A stretch of 64,000 nt of DNA. It comes from Diphasiastrum complanatum. Taxonomy: Eukaryota; Streptophyta; Lycopodiopsida; Lycopodiales; Lycopodiaceae. The position numbers were made by a program, and so were the translations under genes. The notes beneath the pieces are model-generated. The model was given only the letters and a program-made list of their open reading frames with translations, did no database searches and had not been told where the DNA came from. Below, piece by piece: positions 50,138 through 60,272 of this stretch. How positions within the stretch are numbered: position 1 is the first letter of the stretch; every line of letters starts with the position of its first letter. The stretch spans positions 2,656,528-2,720,527 of the forward strand of contig CM055101.1 of NCBI GenBank assembly GCA_029204225.1, written 5' to 3'.

Positions 50138-50880
50138 TACCTAAGATTTACAAGCACATCAAATCAAAAAGTTTGCAAATTTGATCAGATTTCAAGCTAG
50201 GAATTGTCTAGATTCTACTTTCTAGCTAGTTTGCAGTTTTCTGGTGATTTTGAATCTCAAACCACTTTGATCGGTCCAGATCAGGTACTGTACAAAATTA
50301 CAGGTGCAGGCACGTGTGAAATTTGCCCATTTTCAGTTTGGTGGTTCTCTCTCACCTTAGATCCAAATTTCATGCAATTTGGCCCACTAGAAAGCTACAA
50401 ATGTGTAGAATTTGATGCAATTTGAATCATGACAGTTCGATAAGCCAATTAAAAGTTATAAGCTTTTGAATAGTCATAGGCAGGGCGCCTAGACCTGTGG
50501 CAAATCTTGAGTACATGCCATTTATTGCTTGAATTATCACAAAAATCACCCAGAAGTTGACCAATCTCATCTATATGTGATTTAGGCAAAATTTAGAGGA
50601 TCTAGGCAAATTGTTTCATACAAATAGATTGTATTTGAGTCAATTTGACATTTTTGGAGTATTTCACACGTGTGAAATTCAGAAAACCATAACTTTTGCG
50701 ATACTTCATCTTTTTTTATGATTCAAATCGTGTTTTAGAGAGATTGTCAAACTAGTGAGACCTATCTCACAGTTTTTTGCTTAGTCTTACATAGGATTTA
50801 ATTTTTTGCCCTTGATTGGTTCCTTTAGTGAGAAGATAAGCAATTTTTTCATCCATCTTTTTTGATTTCCAACATTCTTT
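50138..50880 (+). mobile_element. Leader of copia L (right arm)
   Basis: 743 non-coding bases with the palindrome ATTTCACACGTGTGAAAT at 50,661-50,678. Inverted partner of 48,752-49,430. Confidence 0.85.
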
Positions 50881-51888
50881 ATGGCTTCAATGGGTGCCTT
50901 TCTATTAGAAGCAAGTGAAAGATTGTCAACCTCCAATCACTCAATTTGGAAGGTTAGGATGGAATCTATCTTAATTCTACAAGATGTGATGGATATTGTA
51001 CTTGGTATTGAAGAAGAACCACAAATTCCTCAAGAAATTCCAAAGTACAAAAAAAGAGCTAGGATGGCTCTACATTATATTAAAATGAATGTCTCAAATG
51101 ACATCTTAAGAGAAATTGGTGCTTGTACTAATGCCAAAGATGCTTGGGATACTCTCAAGTCCATCTATGAGGCAAAGAATACTTTTAGACTTCTAACACT
51201 AAGAAACCAAATTTCTCAAAGTGTACAGAGAAGTGATGAATGTGCTTCAGCTTATGTAATGAGAGTTAAAGACCTCCATAGAGAATTGTCATGCATAGGA
51301 GACTCCATCAACCAAAATGAACTTGTTCAAGTCATACTTAATGGGTTAAAGGAGGAATATGACAACCTTGTTCAGAGTTATGCCATTAAGGAGGAGCTAC
51401 CAAGTTTGGAAGCACTCCCAAGTGTGCTCATTTCTGAAGAATCAAGACAAGAGTATAAACTCTTAAAAATGGAAAGACTGTCTCTCAACGTTGATAGTGA
51501 AGCCCTCTTTACCAAAGACAAGCACAAGTCAAGAAGTAAGAATCAACACCAACCCTCTTCAAGCAAGAACAATCTTATTTCCAAGGAGAAAAGAGAAGAG
51601 GATGAGTCCTCTCAAGCTTTCACATCCAAGAAGAAGAAGAAAAACATCAAGTGTTTCTTTTGTGGCAAGAAGGGACATTATGCCACCAATTGCTTCAAGA
51701 AGAAGAGTCAATTCAAGCAAGCCAACATTTCCAATGAAGAGAAGGAAGATGCGCATGCAAGTGATGGAGAGGGATCTCTTACGGTCTCGAGTTTTTCTTC
51801 ATCACCTTTCAAGAAGGATGGTTCGTGGTACATCGACAGTGGAGCTTCCTCAATATGTGTAGCTCCAAGCATTCTTTTTCATCCATGA
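50881..51888 (+). CDS. Copia L gag-protease start, intact gag frame
   Basis: Uninterrupted 335 codons from ATG 50,881, the first ATG after the leader. Gag N-terminus MASMGAFLLEASERLSTSNH, UBN2-like core (MALHYIKMNVSNDILREIG, LRNQISQSVQ, VQVILNGLKEEYDNLVQSYA), Lys/Ser-rich linker and the CCHC knuckle CFFCGKKGHYATNC (about residue 258), then the start of protease SWYIDSGASS. There a 2-base loss relative to the left arm shifts the frame (ICVAPSILFHP, stop), so no protease is made. The gag itself could still be translated and might package other copies; that is inference. Confidence 0.85.
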   Translation: MASMGAFLLEASERLSTSNHSIWKVRMESILILQDVMDIVLGIEEEPQIPQEIPKYKKRARMALHYIKMNVSNDILREIGACTNAKDAWDTLKSIYEAKNTFRLLTLRNQISQSVQRSDECASAYVMRVKDLHRELSCIGDSINQNELVQVILNGLKEEYDNLVQSYAIKEELPSLEALPSVLISEESRQEYKLLKMERLSLNVDSEALFTKDKHKSRSKNQHQPSSSKNNLISKEKREEDESSQAFTSKKKKKNIKCFFCGKKGHYATNCFKKKSQFKQANISNEEKEDAHASDGEGSLTVSSFSSSPFKKDGSWYIDSGASSICVAPSILFHP

Positions 51889-52130
51889 CACCTTATGAGG
51901 GAGCCAAGAAGTCCATCTACACAGCAAATGATCATGAGTGTGCTATTGAAGGCATAGGGACCATTCCCTTATAGCTTTTATCATCAAAAGTTCTTTCTCA
52001 GTCTAAAGCACTTTTTGCTCCTAAGTTAACAAAAAATCTTATTAGTGTTGGGCAATTGCTTGATAGTGGACTAGATGTGAATTTCAATGTTGATACATGT
52101 ACAATCAAGAAGCATGATGAGATCCTTGCA
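51889..52130 (+). pseudogene. Copia L protease remnant
   Basis: Out-of-frame protease sequence colinear with 47,370-47,780 on the minus arm, up to the codons for ILAF, where the deletion begins. Confidence 0.85.
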
Positions 52131-53031
52131 TTTGAGAAACTAAGGATGCATTAGGAGGAGAATTTAAAATGCAAGATCTAGGAGAAATCCATTACATCTT
52201 AGGCCTTGAGATTGATTTTCATGAAGAGTATGCTTTTATTTGTCAATCTAGATATGTCTTTTCTATGTTGAGAAAATTCAATATGCAAAATTGTAAAGGC
52301 ATAGATACTCCCATGGAGCAACATGTAAAGAGAGATCCTTCGAGGACATCACACTTTATAGGAGTCTTATAGTCTCCTTAATTTGGCTTACTATCACTAG
52401 ACCCGATTTGAGCTATTGTGTGCACAAATTGAGTCAATTTATGCAAGATCCTAAGATCCAACATTGGAAGATGGCCAAGAGAGTTCTAAGATATGTATCT
52501 TCTACTCAAGATTATGGTTTATTGTACAAAAATGAAGATCTAACCATTGTTGGCTATTCGAATTCCGATTTTGCAAGTGATAAAATGGATCAAAAGTCCA
52601 TTAATGCATATACTATCTTTCTTGGAGGCAATCTTGTGTCTTGGCTTTCAAAGAAGCAAGATACCATATCCCTATCTTCTTGTAAGGCCGAGTACAAAGC
52701 ACTCACTACAACAACTAAAGAGGTGCTTTGGATCAAGAGGTTAATCATGGAGCTAAAGTGCATCAAAGAGGATGATCTTCCCTTGATCAAATGTGACAAC
52801 ATATTGGCCCAAGCTCTTGCAAACAATCCTATTTTTCATGCAAGAAGCAAACATATAGAAGTGGCACACCATTTTGTAAGGGAAAAGCTCATTGGAGGTG
52901 AAATCAATGAACATGTCAACACATCTTCATGTATTGCTGATCTTCTCACAAAGTCACTTTGCAAAAGTACCTTCTCAAAGCATAGATCTAATCTTGGTCT
53001 TATCTCAAGATCGATGCTTGATCCACATTAG
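52131..53031 (+). pseudogene. Copia L RT C-terminus and RNase H after internal deletion
   Basis: At about 52,133 the sequence jumps from protease to the codons preceding DLGEIHYILGLEIDF, so GAG-pre-integrase, all of integrase and the YVDD half of RT are absent (about 1.7 kb in the partner arm's coordinates). A frameshift near 52,330 separates RT from RNase H. RNase H (52,408-53,031) has VGYSNSDFA (Asp to Asn change against VGYSDSDFA), SKKQDTISLSSCKAEYKAL, CDNILAQALANNPIFHARSK and IADLLTKSL. It ends normally at the stop before the purine tract. Confidence 0.9.
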
Positions 53032-53037
53032 ATACAT

Positions 53038-53049
53038 TTTTAGGAGGAG
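53038..53049 (+). promoter_or_regulatory. Polypurine tract of copia L
   Basis: TTTTAGGAGGAG immediately before the 3' LTR; the usual primer site for plus-strand synthesis. Confidence 0.75.
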
Positions 53050-53664
53050 TGTTGAAATATTGGAAAAATCTATCTAATGTTATAAGTAGGGGTCCTAAAA
53101 ATGCCAAAGACAAATTGAGCTCTTTTGGCTTAGTAAAGACTCATCTTAGAATAAAATATTCAAGGTAGGTAGAAGTAGAAACTCGAGCTACCATAGGAAT
53201 TGTCATTTGTACTTTGCATGCCACATTTAATGCATGAAAATACTAGGTGGCACAATTAGACATATTGAGGTGGCTTGAATAAGTCTAGATAGCTTGAGAG
53301 GTGGATTCATAACTCCAATTCAACTCAAAGTAAGAGGAGAGTCCATGGATCTATATATATGTGATGTACTCTCATTGAGAAGATGATAATTTTTGTGTGT
53401 AATGCAAATTTGGAGACTAAGCTCTTTGTGCTCTCTCTCTCTACTCGAGTTTGTACATTCATATTCTCTCTCTCTAGCCGAGTTGAGACATTTATTGTAC
53501 TTAGTTTCATATTTTCTTGATAGATCTTGCTTGTAACACAATAATATTTCTTGTATGATCAGCTTTCCTATTGTCAATCAATGCTCGTTTGATCTTTATG
53601 GTATTATTGGGCTTAGGAGATCAAAAGTACATGTGTAGGGCATCCCACACGTGTGAATTTTTCA
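53050..53664 (+). repeat. 3' LTR of copia L
   Basis: TGTTGAAATATTGG to GTGAATTTTTCA, 615 bases, colinear with the 5' LTR. CACACGTGTG at 53,646-53,655. Confidence 0.92.
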
Positions 53665-53892
53665 TTGGGGTCGATACAGTATCGAATAATTCTAACTTTT
53701 GGATATCGAAAAATTTCGGATTTTTGGAGTCGATACAGTATCGAAAAATTCTAAAAAAATGCGAGTCAAGTTTCTGCTATAATAATTTTTTGAGCCTTCC
53801 TTCTTTTTGTGTTTTTTCAAAAATAGGTATAAACAAAGTTTTTCAGGATGCTCATTACCTAATGGAATCGGGCTTGAGCATGAATTCCAACA
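53665..53892 (-). repeat. LTR M fragment (U3)
   Basis: TGTTGGAATTCATGC at 53,892 follows the purine stretch AAGGGGAAG. Truncated at 53,665 by LTR L. Holds two copies of TCGATACAGTATCGA (53,671-53,685 and 53,730-53,744). Confidence 0.75.
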
Positions 53893-55470
53893 CTTCCCCT
53901 TATGTGGATCCTGAAAAGTTTCGATCTTCAGATTTAACAGATTGTTAAATCTGAGATGGTGCTCCTTGGTGAAGTAATCTGCAGCCATAAAATCTGTCCT
54001 GCAGTAAACCAAAGAAATTACTCATGTTCTTTGGTTGTCACTTGGTAGCATTTGTGGCAGTTATAAATTTTGACTCTGTGGAAAATAATGCTTCTGAGGA
54101 CTGTTTTTGGCTGTAAGAGATTGGGCCTTGATTGTATGGAAATACAAATCCAGAAATCGATATTATGGTGTTGATATCTTCTGCCTACTCTACATCTGTG
54201 TAGCCTTTGAGAATCTTGGCTGATGGGTCGAATTTCTGTTGACTGATGAAAATCAGTCTGCTGGGTCAGATTCCAAAAATGTACTCCAGTGCTAACATGC
54301 ATTTCAAATCCTTCATGAAAATCATATTGTTACTGAGTAATAATGTATCATCTACAGAAAGAGTGATGATAATGGAAGGATCTGATACAGACTTGAAGTA
54401 AATATTCGAGTCTATCAAATTTGGATAGTTCTCGTCTAAAACTGCAAGTTTGGTGTCATCTTTTGCCTTTCACTGGTCAGCATCAATAGTTGACTCTGCC
54501 TCTGAGATAGTGTTAAGTTCCTGCACAAAGTGGCAAGCCGGATTATCTATGAATAAGGATGGAGGTTGTTTGGATCGATTTGATCTTCTGTGTTAAAATT
54601 TGATCCTTTGATGTTGTTCGATCCGTTGAGTTTCTGAGTCATTATCGATTTATGGAATTTCGACCCTTGGGTCGGATTTTGGTTATCCAACCTTTGGGTC
54701 GGATTTTGCAATAGCTTTCCCCTTCAGATCGAAAAATTGATCTTCCATTAAAGTGACATCTCTACTCGTGAAGGTCTTTTGAGAGTCCAGATTGAAGAGC
54801 TTGTATGTCTGATGGTCTGAGGAATAGCCAATAAAAATTGATCTTCTGCTATCAGACCCTTGAATTGGATTTTGGATTTTGGATTTTTCGACCCTGGATC
54901 GGATTTTGATTGTTCGATCCTTGGGTCGGATTTTTCTGGAGATCAGTAGGGATCTGAGAGCAATACATCCAAACACTCTGATATAGTTGAGTGATGGCTT
55001 TGATCTTGTCCATACCTCATAAGGTGTCTTGCCATTAGGGCCTCTAAAATGGATCGACTTTGTAAATATGTTGCTTTAGTAACAGCTTTTGTCTTGAACT
55101 TATTTGGAAGAGATGCATATCATGAAACATCCGCCAATGACAGATTTGTTGTCATCCTTCAAGCTTGCCCAAGTGGTGAACTTTTTATGAGTGACTGAGT
55201 CTTCCATTTAGCTACACCATTGGACTTAGGTGAGCTTGTTGTAAAATGTTGTTGTATTCCGGTTGCCTTGCAGAAGTCTTTGAATTTGTTGGAGATAAAT
55301 ACTCCCCCTGCATCAGAGCGTAGAGCTTTGATTCTTCTCTGGGTCGATTTTTCTGATGATGCCTTAATCTGCATGAAGAACTTGAGAGTATCGAATTTGT
55401 TCTTCAAGAAATATGTTGCAATTGTGAAGAATTTCATATCATTAAGATCCAAAATGTGTCCCTTCATTTT
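53893..55470 (-). pseudogene. Copia family M pol, heavily decayed
   Basis: Minus-strand order: integrase core RRIKALRSDAGGVFISNKF and TTSSPKSNGVAKWK (55,467-55,159); integrase C-terminus FIGYSSDHQTYKLFNLDS and SRDVTLMEDQFFD (54,976-54,683); an RT trace SDPSIIITLSVDDTLLLSNN (about 54,400-54,340, YVDD changed to SVDD); RNase H KILKGYTDVE, NTIISISGFVF, QSSEALFSTESKFITATNA (54,210-54,040); and the end TDFMAADYFTKEHHL. Most of RT is missing and every domain is interrupted. The family differs from B, H and L. Confidence 0.85.
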
Positions 55471-55514
55471 TGGTTAGAAAGTCAACGCAATCAACAACAT
55501 TGCCAATGTAGAAA
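55471..55514. other. Junction between copia M and LTR N
   Basis: Short stretch with no feature that can be assigned. Confidence 0.3.
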
Positions 55515-55737
55515 AATCAGCATCTACTCAATGAAAGAGATATAAACTCAATAAGAACTTGATCAAACATCAAATATATGACAAAATGAAGTGGTTGTCC
55601 ATACAATAACAGTACCCTACTGTACTTCCCACGTGTGGATCCAAGAATAACAAAATATGAGCATTCTACACACAAGATATCATCAAGATAGTGCACCAAT
55701 GGATAGATGAACCCAAGAGAACTCATGTATAAGCATG

Positions 55738-55809
<72 letters not shown>

Positions 55810-56114
55810 AGAGAAGAGTCTGTTCTCCCACGAATTTACAATATATATAGTAGATCCATGTCTCATTAATGAGTTTGGTTTCCCTCCATAACTCCTTAGT
55901 TCAAAAACCCTATCATCAATATGACTAGATTCAATGCATCTAACATTTAAATTTGAATGTGTCAAAATTCGAACTAATAACCTTCCCACACTTTCCAAAA
56001 GTGGTAATTCAAATGAAATTTGACTAAACTAACTTTCATAAAGTTTATCTCTAAGTCTAAAATGCATATTGGCGTAATATTGACAATTGACTAAACTAGT
56101 TGATATTTCTCACA
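55515..56114 (-). repeat. 3' LTR of family N (minus strand)
   Basis: Starts TGTGAGAAATATCAACTAG at 56,114, directly after a purine tract. It has TATA-like CTATATATATTG (55,840-55,851), then a CT tract on its sense strand (55,742-55,805). The far end near 55,515 is a guess. Confidence 0.6.
55742..55805. repeat. (GA)n microsatellite, 64 bases
   Basis: Pure GA on the plus strand, CT on the sense strand of LTR N, ~35 bases downstream of its TATA-like sequence. Confidence 0.97.
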
Positions 56115-56310
56115 CTCCCTCTTCAACTAGTTTTGGCATAGTTTTAACCATACTACTTTGATCCAACTTTAGAATGATCTCCATCCTAAGTATAGACCTC
56201 CTTTCTAATGTTCTAAAGTAGTTTCCATAATTGATATAGAGAATAGTGTCCAAATTGGATGTTTCACTATCTCTTACATCAATCTTACACATTAAGGTAT
56301 AACTAGAACA
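56115..56310 (-). pseudogene. 3' internal end of family N with polypurine tract
   Basis: Minus-strand translation MCKIDVRDSETSNLDTILYI, then YFRTLERRSI, matches CKIDVRNSEASYMDTIIYI and RALEKRSI at about 190-70. It runs into GTTGAAGAGGGAG, a purine tract, and the LTR start. It shows that the unknown coding block at the left edge belongs next to an LTR. Upstream of 56,310 the homology ends. Confidence 0.65.
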
Positions 56311-57134
56311 TGAAGAACCAAATAGAATGTGAATGAAATGATATATATATCGATGTGTCCAGTATCGTAATTCTAGTATTTCTGACGTTATAGAAATGCA
56401 TCTTTCTTTAGCTAGCTATGAATAATAATGTGTGTGCAAAAATACTCGCAAAACTCGCTTTCCATTTACTCGCAAAATGTCTGGACTCTCCTATCATCAC
56501 CATACCGCCCCCTGCTCATTTCGTCAGGCCCACTACCTCTGATTGCTACGGATGCCAATGGAGTTTCATAATTTCATGTGGAAAAAAGTCAAAGGTATCC
56601 ATAGCAATCACCAGTAGCGGGCCTAAAAATCCTAGAAATCCTTACCGAGCAGAATGTCCTCTACCTTGCACCTTCCATAATACTTGAATGACTAAAAATA
56701 CTAGGGCTGATGTACATTAATTTTTTAGCTTAGTGATTTGATACTTGGTAACACTTCTAGGGCGTTAGCCATTGATGTAATGTTGTGTGCCCTTCTTTGT
56801 TGGAGACGAAAGCGTCCAAGCGAGCCCCTGATTTACATTGAGGCCAAAGGTGGATGAAATGAATACAATCAAAAGGAACCAAAACATGGGATTTGGAATA
56901 ATTACCAAAGGAATGTCAGACTACAGGAAATAGATGAGTGTATCAGCTGAAGTAGAATCAAGGGGGTTGGGTGGCACAAAAAGACACAAAGCTCACCGTG
57001 TTGCAAAAGGGTATGCACACGTGAATAGACTACCAAAAGATGTTTGCACAGACTTGCATCGATTAGAAGAATGATTTAAATGACTTCAAATTGGAACGAA
57101 CATCTGTACTGCATTTTTAAACATGAATTTGAAC

Positions 57135-57156
57135 AGGTAGGTAGGTAGGTAGGTAG
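57135..57156. repeat. (GGTA)n microsatellite
   Basis: AGGTAGGTAGGT-type repeat, five to six units. Confidence 0.9.
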
Positions 57157-57239
57157 TTGTATACATGCATCAACCTAGAGGTTTTGAAGAGGGCGAGGCC
57201 GAAGGGATGGTGTGCAAACTAGGAAAAGCCATATACATA

Positions 57240-57241
<2 letters not shown>

Positions 57242-57272
<31 letters not shown>
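57242..57272. repeat. (TA)n microsatellite
   Basis: About 15 TA units. Confidence 0.95.
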
Positions 57273-57275
<3 letters not shown>

Positions 57276-59870
57276 TTGAAACGATTGTCACATGCTTGGT
57301 AGATAAAGATGGATGCATATTTCCATAAAATTGCGACTCAAATTACCGATTTCCTAACAAACAACGATAGCCCCGTCGTCTACTAAATGAATTGGAGTAA
57401 GTGGCAACTAGTCAAGCAGCTAGAGAATGTGTGGGGTAAGAAGGCTACTGGGAGATTTTGGAGAGAAGAAGAACAACAGTCAGGGAAGCACCCTTAGACA
57501 AAATCCAGGATTTCACAAGAGATCTAGACACATCGAACTGCAACATCATTTCATTAGAAAAAGAGAAGATTGGAAAAACCATTTTGCATTGTTGTTGCAC
57601 TAAGGCCATGCTGCCTGACATCCTGACAAAGCTTTACAGCATTAACTGCCAATTGAGAGGGGGGGTTGTTGTAGTTGTAATTTCAATACTCAGGTAGTAA
57701 ATATTGTCAATGGCATCCTGACCAATACCTGTATAGGTCTATATCTTTACTTCACAGATGAATTGATATACCAATATGTATTCCCAAGTAGAGCACAACC
57801 TGTAGTGAGCAACTTTCAGATCATCAGACTTTCATTTACGGTAGATAGTGATTGCACTGCACCCTTCTGCGATCCGTTGCCTGGCCTACTTCTAGAGTTT
57901 GATATCCTGGCAAGCTTCCAATTTGAATACATATTAGTTTTCTAGCTTTATGTATGCATAGGAGACAATTCCGTGACCATGTCAAGGTATCCGAAATATA
58001 GACTTTTCTGAAAGATGCATAGGCAGGTCTCCAAGTTTGCACAGCTGTTATGTAAAAAGGTGTAGCAAAACAATTCTTGTGAGTTACTTTTAGTAGCAGA
58101 AGCTGAGGACTTTTTTAAGCATGGAGAAAGATCGGGCATTACATATCTAAATGGTAAATATTCTACAGTCTGACTCTTGTTTTTTCTTTTTGGATTGGAG
58201 ACTTACATCATTTACCAGTCTTCAAAAAGCTTAGCCACACATCTACATGCGTTGCTTTTTATTTCCATTATTGCTCAATTCAACAGGACATGGAGTTCTT
58301 GGCCGTTTAAGGGTTGACGGAGTAATTTTGAAGCTATTTGAGCTACTTTTCAGCTACAAACATTAGCTATACTAATTTATGGCTTTAGAATGTTACCACT
58401 CTGGTGTCCTGTCATTTCAAGAAACTACTCTCCATAAGGAGCAAAATTTTCAAAAAGCTTGTCAATGTTGTTTGAGATACAGTCTTTTTAAAAGTTTATG
58501 AGGGTAGAATGAACATTGCTTACATCAAGCGCTATACTCCCAATGAGAATGCTCAAAGTTTCCTGTAAAAAACATACTTCTACTACAGTCATCATTCTAG
58601 CAGCTAACATTTCGAAGCCCTCGCACTCCAGATCTTGTGAAAAGATGTGCAAGGCTATAAAGACGCCAATCATACAAGTATTGTTCTACTAAAGTTATGG
58701 TATCTATCTCTGCAATAAACATAGAAAGGCTCATACAACAAGCGAACTGGATTGTCAATAAGCTGCTGGGTAAGACGTGGTACAGAATTTGAGTTTCTGG
58801 TCCTGACTCTGGTACTACCTCGGATAAGAAGCTCATGCAGAGACCAAAGGAAAAACATAAAGTGAGTGAAGTAGATCGCTTATAAAGAAAGAAACAGAGC
58901 AAAGACAAAAACAACACAAAACAAGTGCATTACAAAAAGTCAGGCACTGATATAGCTTCTTACTCCTACAATTTACCATAGATGCACAGGGAAAGCCAAG
59001 ATTAAGCAGAAACTTCAAGTCAAAAGTAGGTACCAAACTCATTCAGAAGTATTTATAGTGCAAGTATGAAATTTCAAAAGAAACATGTTTTTCAATATGC
59101 TAGACATTGCATGTGTGGATCCTCAAATATTGAATTTCAACTGAACCTGAATAATTGCAAGACTTGTGCTCTAATCCTTAGCCAAAGAGCTGTGAGTACC
59201 CTCTCCGTCCCAGACTTTTAAACAAATTTATAAAAGGAAAACAAGCCTGATCCACCTAGTAGAAAAAGGCAAGGTGGAAACAGGAATCAAACTGGCCCAC
59301 AAGACTTTGTCAACCTTCCACCAACTACTCTATCTCTTTGAAGGCCAAACTTTTGGAACATATTCACAAGCCTGTCCTCATGTCAAAGTTCAAGATCTCC
59401 AATAACCACTTGTCACAAATCTCAAGCCACAGAAAAGGAGGTATTGCAGGAAAGGCAGGATCGCAAGTCCATGCACCATCGTTTTTTCTTGTGATTTACA
59501 GAACAGCAATTTGTTTACTTCTGTTGCTAATAAAAAGCTTTTGAGAGAGTATTTACAAGGCAAACTTGTCCTCTATAGTTTCTCCAGTTAAATGGCACTA
59601 ACCCAGAACAATCTTCTGGACATCACTGAAAACAATTGAGCTTGCTACCCAGAAAAATGACAAGATAACCTGTCAGTAAGAGCTTTTTGGCATGCTTCCT
59701 GGACTGAGCTCGAATTCACAAAGAGTCATAATGGAAGGCATCAGCAGGAGATCAAGGCCCTACATAGGCCTTGAGACTTCTAATTGCATCGAAAATAGTC
59801 ATCCCATCAGAAGCATGGACGGCCAAATATCACGAACCATCTTTACTTTCATCTTTTTCAAGCTTTTGTC

Positions 59871-60272
59871 TCACTTAGAAACTTGTCCATGGTCGGGATC
59901 TTTGTCCCGATCTATCCTATGCCGCTGCTGGTTCAAGGGACCATTTAGATACTGTCCAACAGCTTGAGATCCCTGACTTTTCTGTCTAGGTTTTCCATAA
60001 GACGCAACTTTGCTCGTTGCAACTTGTTTACCATCTTTACCCTCTTGTGCAAACTGAACACCTGCATGCATATTCCTGATCAATGCACCACCATGTCTTG
60101 GAATTTGAAGAAGACCAGAGTCTCTGGTGTGGTTTCCTCCAGGAAAAGGAGCAGGAATAAGACCTCTCAAAACCGATGTCTCGAAAGGCACAAAACATCC
60201 TCTTGTTTTTGAGTCAGTGATAAGTGCAGCCCAATCCTCTGACTTCAACAATGTTGTCGCATTGCCAATAAC
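59871..60272 (-). CDS. SEN1-like helicase, terminal exon
   Basis: Begins at the acceptor CTATCTCAG|GTTATTGGC in phase 0, giving VIGNATTLL, then SEDWAALITDSKTRGCF. This is the stretch that in plant SEN1-like helicases directly follows helicase motif VI. The remaining ~105 residues are Gly/Arg/Lys/Gln-rich and disordered, ending DRDKDPDHGQVSK and TGA at 59,871. That agrees with the short basic tails of plant relatives. A donor-like AAGTGAGA overlaps the stop, so a further alternative exon cannot be excluded. Confidence 0.85.
   Translation of the reverse strand, partial: VIGNATTLLKSEDWAALITDSKTRGCFVPFETSVLRGLIPAPFPGGNHTRDSGLLQIPRHGGALIRNMHAGVQFAQEGKDGKQVATSKVASYGKPRQKSQGSQAVGQYLNGPLNQQRHRIDRDKDPDHGQVSK

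Larger units (their letters stand above)
49512..53664 (+). mobile_element. Copia L element, right arm, both LTRs, internal deletion
   Basis: Layout is 5' LTR, PBS, leader, gag, broken protease, jump to RT/RNase H, polypurine tract, 3' LTR. No target duplication: TTCAA on the left, TTGGG on the right. Together with the minus-strand copy at 44,981-49,511 it forms a large head-to-head inverted repeat. Confidence 0.9.
56311..59870. other. Intergenic DNA downstream of the helicase gene
   Basis: About 3.6 kb with only short random frames and no recognised domain, RNA gene or LTR. Less repeat-like than the rest of the window. Part of the right end (59,500-59,870) should be 3' untranslated region of the helicase transcript. 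Confidence 0.5.

Noticed and set aside
58488-59042. Short hydrophobic minus-strand frames as a membrane protein gene downstream of the helicase
   Set aside because: Frames overlap each other, show no conserved motif and no consistent splice structure.
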